Origin: Zeugodacus cucurbitae
Taxonomy: Eukaryota; Arthropoda; Insecta; Diptera; Tephritidae
Assembly (NCBI RefSeq): GCF_028554725.1
Contig: NC_071668.1
Coordinates: forward strand, 24,406,501-24,470,500
Reading direction: 5' to 3'
DNA: 64,000 nt
This document shows, piece after piece, positions 57,956 through 64,000 of the stretch (its first letter is position 1; every line of letters starts with the position of its first letter). The position numbers and the translations under genes were made by a program. The notes under the pieces were generated by a model, which was not told where the DNA came from, did no database searches, and saw nothing but the letters and a program-made list of their open reading frames with translations.

Positions 57956-60465
57956 AAGAGATGTAGGAAGTTCACTGAACTACTTGCTTTTAGTTTTTAG
58001 TAGTGAAGTTCCCCTTGCTGCAGCAATATGAGTCTTTGCTGGATGCTGTTGAGGCTAAAAGTCGTGTCGGACAAAAGCTGACAAACGTGTAAAGAAGATG
58101 GCGAGTTGAAAAGATCTAGACGCGCGTTTCTCACTATTAAGCTTTTACAAGAATGACATTGAAACCTCTTGGTGGAGATAACTTCGGAGAACTAAGTTAA
58201 TTAACTCGAATTGTTATTATCCGTTTCAAAAAGATTGTAATAGTCATTCCTACCTAGGAATTAGGTCTGTCACAAAGTACTGGCGTACTTTACTGTTCCA
58301 TTGAGATCGTTCATTAGTCTAATTGTAGGGGCTAATCCTTTAAGGTAAACTTAGCCCAGGTTTTAGGAAAGTTGGATTCAACAAACTCAAGGCATATTGA
58401 CGGGCTGATTACGTAGGATTTGAAGTTGGTTGGTTTTAGTCGACGTCTGAGGTGGTTTTTGAGTCGACTTTACTAAGAAAGACACACTTTGGGTCAGTCG
58501 ATTACTGTGGGGATGTACACCCAAGTAGTAGCGTATTGTTGTGTGAGCATTATATTACATCGTATGCCACCAAAAACGACAAAATAACCAGCAAACGAAA
58601 CAATTCCAGAAACAGGGATTTGATTGCATTGAAACTAATTTGCAATAAAAGTAGGCAAATCTACTCGTATGCAAACACAAATTGACAAGCAATTTACCTT
58701 TAGCACAGTTTTCGCTTTTTAAAAAGGTACCTTGAATGTGTTAAAAATTTGCTGATGCAGTACTAACCATAACTGGTTGGCAATAAAGTCGCTGAAAATC
58801 GATTCTATAGAAAATGGCAGATTTTTATTGGGATTAAAGCAACGCAGTGCATACTAAATACTGGCGGGGTTGAAGCATTGAAACAAACATTGTATTTGTT
58901 TAGAGATTAAATTGCTAAAGTTATGCAGATATTTGTATGACCTTTGTAAAGGACTGCCTCTTCTACATTTTTACTAACCCTTAACGCAACACGCACTCAA
59001 CGTGGCAACATTTTGTCATTTGATCGGACACATGCCGGTGCACACATGACAGACGTGCTAAACGAAATCACATATATCATCAGCACACCATTGCGCCTTT
59101 ATTTTTATATGCCAACCGTTTTCGAGATTGTCATTCGAATTCAGCCTTCCGCTTGTCACCGGCCTTGTGACGATTTTAATTAATGACTTTCGCATCGTTT
59201 GCCACGACTATGACACTGCTTTGTGTGCACACACAGTTACTTGCCCATAGTTTTTGTTGCATGCAGTCAACGCTGACGGTTGTTTTTGCTTTACTGTTGC
59301 TATGCCACAAAACAGTATTTCACGAGAGCTATGCTAATCGTTTGCTCAACAGTTGTCGAGTAGTTGAGTGGGTGTTGTGACGGCCCATTCACTCGCACTC
59401 GCTTTGTGTCTGTCATGCTGGATTGGGTTACACTGTGTGCTGTGTGGCCGTTGGCAGTGAGGTGACAAGTGCTAACGTGCGACAATCGATACCCTTGCCG
59501 TTTGTTATTTGTGTTAGCAATTAGCAGCGACAACACCACCACCAACAACAAAAAGGTAGCAAACTACTTGAAGACAAATTTCTCCTGCAAATATTATTAA
59601 AATTCTGTCGACAAAAAGGATTTAATATCGTTAGCACTCATGAGAATGTATAATGTGGACTGGAATATATTGAAAAAAAAAAAAAACAAAATGGCGGAAA
59701 TCAACCATAGGAACTGAAGTTCTGATAATCCGTACCTTCTTCATGTATACTATATGAATATATTTATTGTACGCTGCAAGAATCTCAACGAATTTAGAAT
59801 TGTGTTACCTTGAATGTGTTAAAAATATATTTTAGAACTTTCACAATGTTAAGTTGATGTTATGCACTGATTTTGTTCCAGTGGGTCTGTTAGTTGCTAA
59901 GAAATGAAATTTCAATATAAAGGAAGCCGCGCTATTTCTTGAAGAGAGTACAAAATGAATGAGAGGAGAGCTAATTAATAGTACTAAAGGCTTATATTAT
60001 GGTAGATCGATATAAATCAGCGCTTTAATTGAACAAAGGCCTTTTAATTGATCAATTAGCTCCTGTGCGAAAATGTTATTAGTCGAGCTTATGTTCGCAT
60101 TTGTAGATGTTTTTCGACAAAAGAAGTATTTTACCAGATAAGTAAATTGAAACTATTTTATTATTCTAATTAATTAATTTTAGAATTCTAGAAATGCACT
60201 CCGAAATGCACTTACAACAAAATTAACTTTTGATGCATTGGAAAAACGAGCTCACGAAGCTGAGTCAATGTATAATTTTATAATATGAGGTGTTTTATGA
60301 AGAGAATATTACTTAACGCGGATGGATATTGTTATTCAACAGCGTCAAAATGGATTTTAACCGAGAATGACTTGACTGTAATTATTAGGATAAACTCAAA
60401 TTTAATCAAACGTTTTTCTTCTATAGAGCTTTGTCAGTTTATTATATTACACAGGCTAACACTCA
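57956..60465. other. No supported gene
   Basis: AT-rich unique sequence. CACCACCAACAAC near 59535 and an A run at about 59672-59686 are the only structures seen. Confidence 0.55.
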
Positions 60466-60588
60466 ATTTTCTTCTTTGAATTTATCAACTGATTCTAGTT
60501 AATTTGGGTGCGCTGAATTCAAATCTGTATTCAGTTTGTCTCTATCAGCTCTCATGATATAGCTTTTTTATACCATCCAATTATGACC
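60466..60588 (+). repeat. Left terminal inverted repeat of the Cys-rich element
   Basis: Pairs with 61441-61559 (reverse complement). Best-matching core: TTTGAATTTATCAACTGATT onward to TTTTTTATACC. It contains one extra stretch of about 5-10 bp relative to the right arm. Confidence 0.8.
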
Positions 60589-60640
60589 GTCTGTCAGTTT
60601 TTTCCAAATTTTTTTTTTCATCAAAATTATTTATTTGCTA

Positions 60641-61222
60641 TTATAGTTTTTGCAAAAAAAAGCCCAAATTTTTTAAGTATTTAAAATGTAAAACTTTTCC
60701 ATGGGAATATAAAAAAATAAAAATAAGTAAAACTGTTTCATACAGATTATATATATATATAATTCCAGTTACAGAATGTAGAGCTTCTTTTATAAGACAA
60801 TCTGGAATGAACAGTTTTGGAATGGGAACAAATTCGGAATGGGGAATTGGACGGCGTGCTGCCAGTAAATCGGGATACTGCCATTTATATCGATTTTTCC
60901 TATTAATACCAGCAATACTCACTAAACAGAAGTAACAGTCGTCCAAATAATTTCTGGGCTCTCTCCAAACCATCTGCACACCAAACTTAAGCCTATTTCG
61001 ATTTCCTTGAGTCCACTGTCGCAAATATACACAGCAAATATTGCACACAATGTGTGGAGCCCAGCTTTTATCTTGGTCACTAATATCAACTCCAAAGTAA
61101 GCTAAATACGATTTTTTAACAAATTCCGAAGTAGTTCTTATGTTTTCTTTAAAGGTGTATTCTCCACAATTGTAACAGAATGTGTCAGCGTAATTTTTAC
61201 ACCGTCTTCTATTGGAAGTCAT
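60641..61222 (-). CDS. Cysteine-rich putative zinc-binding protein of unknown function
   Basis: The ATG at 61222 gives 193 codons to a stop at 60641. Cys pairs: C8 alone, C16-x2-C19 (FCYNCGEY), C60-x2-C63 (APHIVCNIC) and C96-x2-C99 (DCYFC). Between them are VKKSYLAYFGV (35-45), SDQDKSWAPH (48-57), LRQW (67-70) and VWREPRN (85-91); RRPIPHSEFVPIPK follows. The layout suggests a two-zinc fold reminiscent of ZAD-type domains of insect zinc-finger proteins (inference). I recall similar proteins as uncharacterised, repeated genes in arthropod genomes; no function is known to me. The last 40 residues (YIYNLYETVLLIFIF...) look unlike the rest and may be intron, with a weak GTAACT donor at 60772. No stop or frameshift interrupts the Cys region. 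Confidence 0.7.
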   Translation of the reverse strand: MTSNRRRCKNYADTFCYNCGEYTFKENIRTTSEFVKKSYLAYFGVDISDQDKSWAPHIVCNICCVYLRQWTQGNRNRLKFGVQMVWREPRNYLDDCYFCLVSIAGINRKNRYKWQYPDLLAARRPIPHSEFVPIPKLFIPDCLIKEALHSVTGIIYIYNLYETVLLIFIFLYSHGKVLHFKYLKNLGFFLQKL

Positions 61223-61440
61223 TTCCGATATGCAATTGGAGCACAAGAAGAAAAAATTAACGTTCTCAATAATATTATACAAATAAAATTCCTACAACTA
61301 CACAAAAAATAATATTTTCGGAAACTGCTTGTACCGATTTTTATATACCATCCAGTAAATGAGTTACTAAGTTAAATTAACCGAATTCATCAAAAAAGCA
61401 TATCTTTAGCGAAACGGTTTGATACCTATAATTTTTTTCA

Positions 61441-61559
61441 GGTCATAAGTTAAGTGGAGGGTATAAAAAAGCTAAATTATGAAAACTAGAGCTGATTACA
61501 GATTTTCCAGCGCGCCCAAATTAACTAGAATCAGTTGATAAATTCAAAGAAACAAAATT
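61441..61559 (-). repeat. Right terminal inverted repeat of the Cys-rich element
   Basis: Inverted partner of 60466-60588. GGTCATAAGTTAAGTGGAGG is the inner edge and AATTCAAAGAAACAAAATT the outer edge. Confidence 0.8.
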
Positions 61560-61584
61560 TTTTTTAATTTTGTCGGGCTGTGTT

Positions 61585-61634
61585 ATTACTATATTATTGT
61601 ATTATATTATATTATATCATATTATATTATATTA
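61585..61634. repeat. Pentanucleotide microsatellite (TTATA)n
   Basis: ATTATATTATATTATATCAT and continuing units separate the Cys-rich element from the RTE copy. Confidence 0.9.
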
Positions 61635-61635
61635 T

Positions 61636-63184
61636 GTCCGATGTCCAAGGCATACTAGGATTATGGAGGGAACGCTTCTCCGATCTGCTGAATGGCAGTG
61701 AAAGTACAACACCAGGAGATGGCGAAGCCGATACCACAATCGATGACTATGGAAAAGATGTTATATTACCCGACCGTGAAGAAATTCGAATAGCAATTAC
61801 CCGCTTGAAGAACAAAAAACCGGCGGGGGCCGATGGATTACCGACCAAGATATTCAAATACGGCGACGAAGAACAGATAAGGTGCATGCATCAGCTTCTT
61901 TGTAGAATATGGTCGGAAGAAAGCATGACTGACGATTGGAATATTAGTGTGCTCTGCCCAATCCATAAGAAGGGAGACCCCACAATCTGCGCCAACTATC
62001 GTGGTATAAGTCTCCTCAATATCGCATATAAGGTTTTGTCGAGCGTATTGTGTGAAAGACTAAAGCCCACCGTCAACCACACCATCTTTTTATCGATTTT
62101 AAAGCTGCCTTCGATAGCACGAAAAGGAGCTGCCTTTATGCCGCGATGTCTGAATTTGGTATCCCCGCAAAACTAATACGGCTGTGTAAGTTGACGTTGA
62201 GCAACACCAAAAGCTCCGTCATTATTGAGAAGGACCTCTCCGAGCCGTTCGGTACCAAACGAGGTTTCAGACAAGGTGACTCACTATCATGCGACTTCTT
62301 CAATCCATTGTTGGAAAAAATTATACGTGCTGCAGATCTAAATAGAGAAGGTACAATCTTCTATAAGATTGTACAGCAGCTGGCGTACGCAGATGATACT
62401 GATATCATCGGAAGCAACAACAGCGTCGTTTGTTCTGCTTTTTCCCGCCTGGATAAGGAGGAGAAGCGAATGGGTCTGGAGGTGAATGAGGACAAGACGA
62501 AATATCTCCTGTCATCAAACAAACGGTCTGCGCATTCGCGTCTTGGCTCCCACGTCACTGTTGACAGCCATAACTTTGAAGTAGTAGATAGTTTCGTATA
62601 TCTGGGAATCAGCATCAACAACACGAACAATGTCAGCCTCGAAATCTAGCGCAGAATCACTCTTGCCAACAGGTGTTACTTTGGACTGAGTAGGCAATTG
62701 AACAGTAAAGTCCTCTCTCGACGAACCAAAATCAAACTCTACAAGTCGCTTATCATTCCCGTCCTGCTTTATGGTGCAGAAGCTTGGACGATGTCAACAT
62801 CAGATGAGACGACACTAGGAGCTTTCGAGAGGATAATTTTGCGCAAGATTTATGGTCCTCAGAACATTGGCAACGGTGAATACCGCAGACGATAGAACGA
62901 TGAGCTGTACGAGTTATACGACGACATTGACATAGTTCTGCGAATAAAAAGACAGCGGCTACGTTGGCTAGGTCATGTTGTCCGAATGGACGAAAACACT
63001 CCAGCCCTGAAAGTGTTCGATGCAGTACCCGCCGGAGGAAGCCGAGGAAGGGGAAGGCCTCCACTCTGTTGGAGGGACCAGGTGGAGAGCGACCTGGTTA
63101 CACTTGTGATCTCCAACTGGCGCCGAACTGCGAAGGAGAGAGAGAAGTGGCGCACTATCATCGATTCGCCTGTAACCGGCTAAA
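61636..63184 (+). pseudogene. RTE-clade polymerase, copy 2 (5'-truncated, internal deletion)
   Basis: Same family as 36206-37870. It includes RFSDLLNGSESTTPGDGE, LCPIHKKGDPTICANYRGIS and LAYADDTDIIGS with the catalytic Asp pair. Then come NEDKTKYLLSSNKRSAHSRL, RRTKIKLYKSLIIPVLLYG and RLRWLGHVVRMDENTPALKV. The end is GRGRPPLCWRDQVESDLVT, better kept than in copy 1. About 115 bp are deleted after LKPTVN, removing the FRPGK region and shifting the frame. TAG stops at about 62647 and 62893. Motif A's neighbourhood is present in another frame. Stops at 63183. Confidence 0.85.
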
Positions 63185-64000
63185 CGGTTCCAACGTCAAT
63201 CACATACATACTACATACAAGAAATATCATAGTAAAATTAAGCATTTAACGAGGGATATACTGAAAATATATTGGAACATATAACTGAATATAAGCTGTT
63301 CCAATATATATAATTAAGTGAGAATATTACCGATATCATATACGGTAGTACCAATTATGGCTGTTAACCTTTCCACAGCTAACAACTATTGGTATGAAAA
63401 CGTTGCTTAATGAATTACAATTTATATGCAATGACAAATCAATAATCAAACGACATCTGCCATATATTTATAACTATAACAAACATGTGTATATGTATGT
63501 GTAAGTTAGCCGATGTATGAACATAAATAAATCTGCATGCAGTGCGCAGATAAGCGCCGCAATTGACAATCAATGCAATATTCACCGTTAATTGACAACT
63601 GATGACATTCAAAACGTTGCCGGACAATCGCTACAACTCACAAGAGCAATAACAATAACAACAAAATGGTAAGCAGCAACAACTTGTTGTCGCGTCAGTA
63701 ACTAATTATAAAATATCTGATTGTAACAATTCGCTGATATGACAATCATGTGAAATGCAAAACGAGCGTTTATAACAACGCCATGGCGCTCGGTCATGTC
63801 ATGTCAAAATGTCAAATATCAGACACATCCAGCACCAGTATGCATTTTTTGCCGACACATACATGGTATAGATATGTCTATACACATACATATATGCTTG
63901 AATTGCTTGTTAAAAATTGCGCGTAAATATTAACTTTATTTAATCCATTTTAAATATAATACATATGTACATAAAAAAATTTGCAAAATATTTTTTTATC
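63185..64000. other. No supported gene
   Basis: AT-rich; ACAATAACAACAAAATGG at about 63650 and CATACATATATGC words near the end. No frame with features. Confidence 0.55.

Larger units (their letters stand above)
60466..61559 (-). mobile_element. Compact DNA element with long terminal inverted repeats and one Cys-rich ORF
   Basis: The left arm (about 60466-60588) and the reverse complement of the right arm (about 61441-61559) align along some 115 bp with a few gaps. Shared words include TTTGAATTTATCAACTGATT, CTAGTTAATTTGGG and TAGCTTTTTTATACC. Between them is one minus-strand ORF. The unit of about 1.1 kb has the form of a DNA transposon, but no transposase motif is visible. The exact ends and target duplication could not be fixed. 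The RTE copy begins about 75 bp beyond the right arm. Confidence 0.75.

Overview
The window looks like euchromatic or intron/intergenic DNA from a higher fly, most likely a tephritid fruit fly (inference). The reasons are the AT-rich base composition, introns of about 50-100 bp, many dispersed copies of a dipteran mini-me/DINE-type repeat, and insect non-LTR, LTR and Tc1/mariner elements. No bacterial-type operons, rRNA or tRNA genes are visible. The only host-type genes I can support are three damaged or partial fibrinogen-related (FREP) genes and one weak small secreted-protein candidate. Almost everything else recognisable is mobile DNA.

Layout. 1-630 is a minus-strand jockey-like reverse transcriptase remnant. 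889-5410 holds two FREP copies in inverted, convergent order, separated by a full-length mini-me element and a mariner scrap. 5673-6479 holds a short Helitron and a solo LTR. 6480-11350 is gene-poor with microsatellites. 12000-16247 carries mini-me elements, one nested inside another, plus a deleted DDE transposon. 16248-22708 is a large LOA-like non-LTR retrotransposon inserted into a mini-me element, with a 13-bp target duplication and a CCTAA-type tail. It contains a partial internal duplication and an unidentified repeat of about 300 bp that recurs just downstream. 24418-24900 is an RTE endonuclease fragment. 25888-28847 is an internally deleted Ty3/gypsy-type element, also inside a mini-me. 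31060-31514 is the C-terminal half of a third FREP gene. 32640-33110 is a decayed Tc1-like transposase. 36206-37870 is an RTE polymerase copy, again inside a mini-me. 38330-52800 is mostly unique, simple-sequence-rich DNA with a degraded LOA-like fragment and small transposon ends. 52831-55037 is a second mini-me-in-mini-me nest. 57466-57955 is another DDE transposase relic. 60466-61559 is a compact element with inverted repeats of about 115 bp that carries one cysteine-rich ORF. 61636-63184 is a second RTE copy.

The most interesting object is the 60466-61559 unit. It has long terminal inverted repeats and a single conserved-looking Cys-rich protein, with no recognisable transposase. The next best are the repeat of about 300 bp that twice adjoins LOA fragments, the antiparallel self-nesting of mini-me elements, and the inverted FREP pair. 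I see no sign of a multigene system. All family names come from recognised motifs, not from searches.
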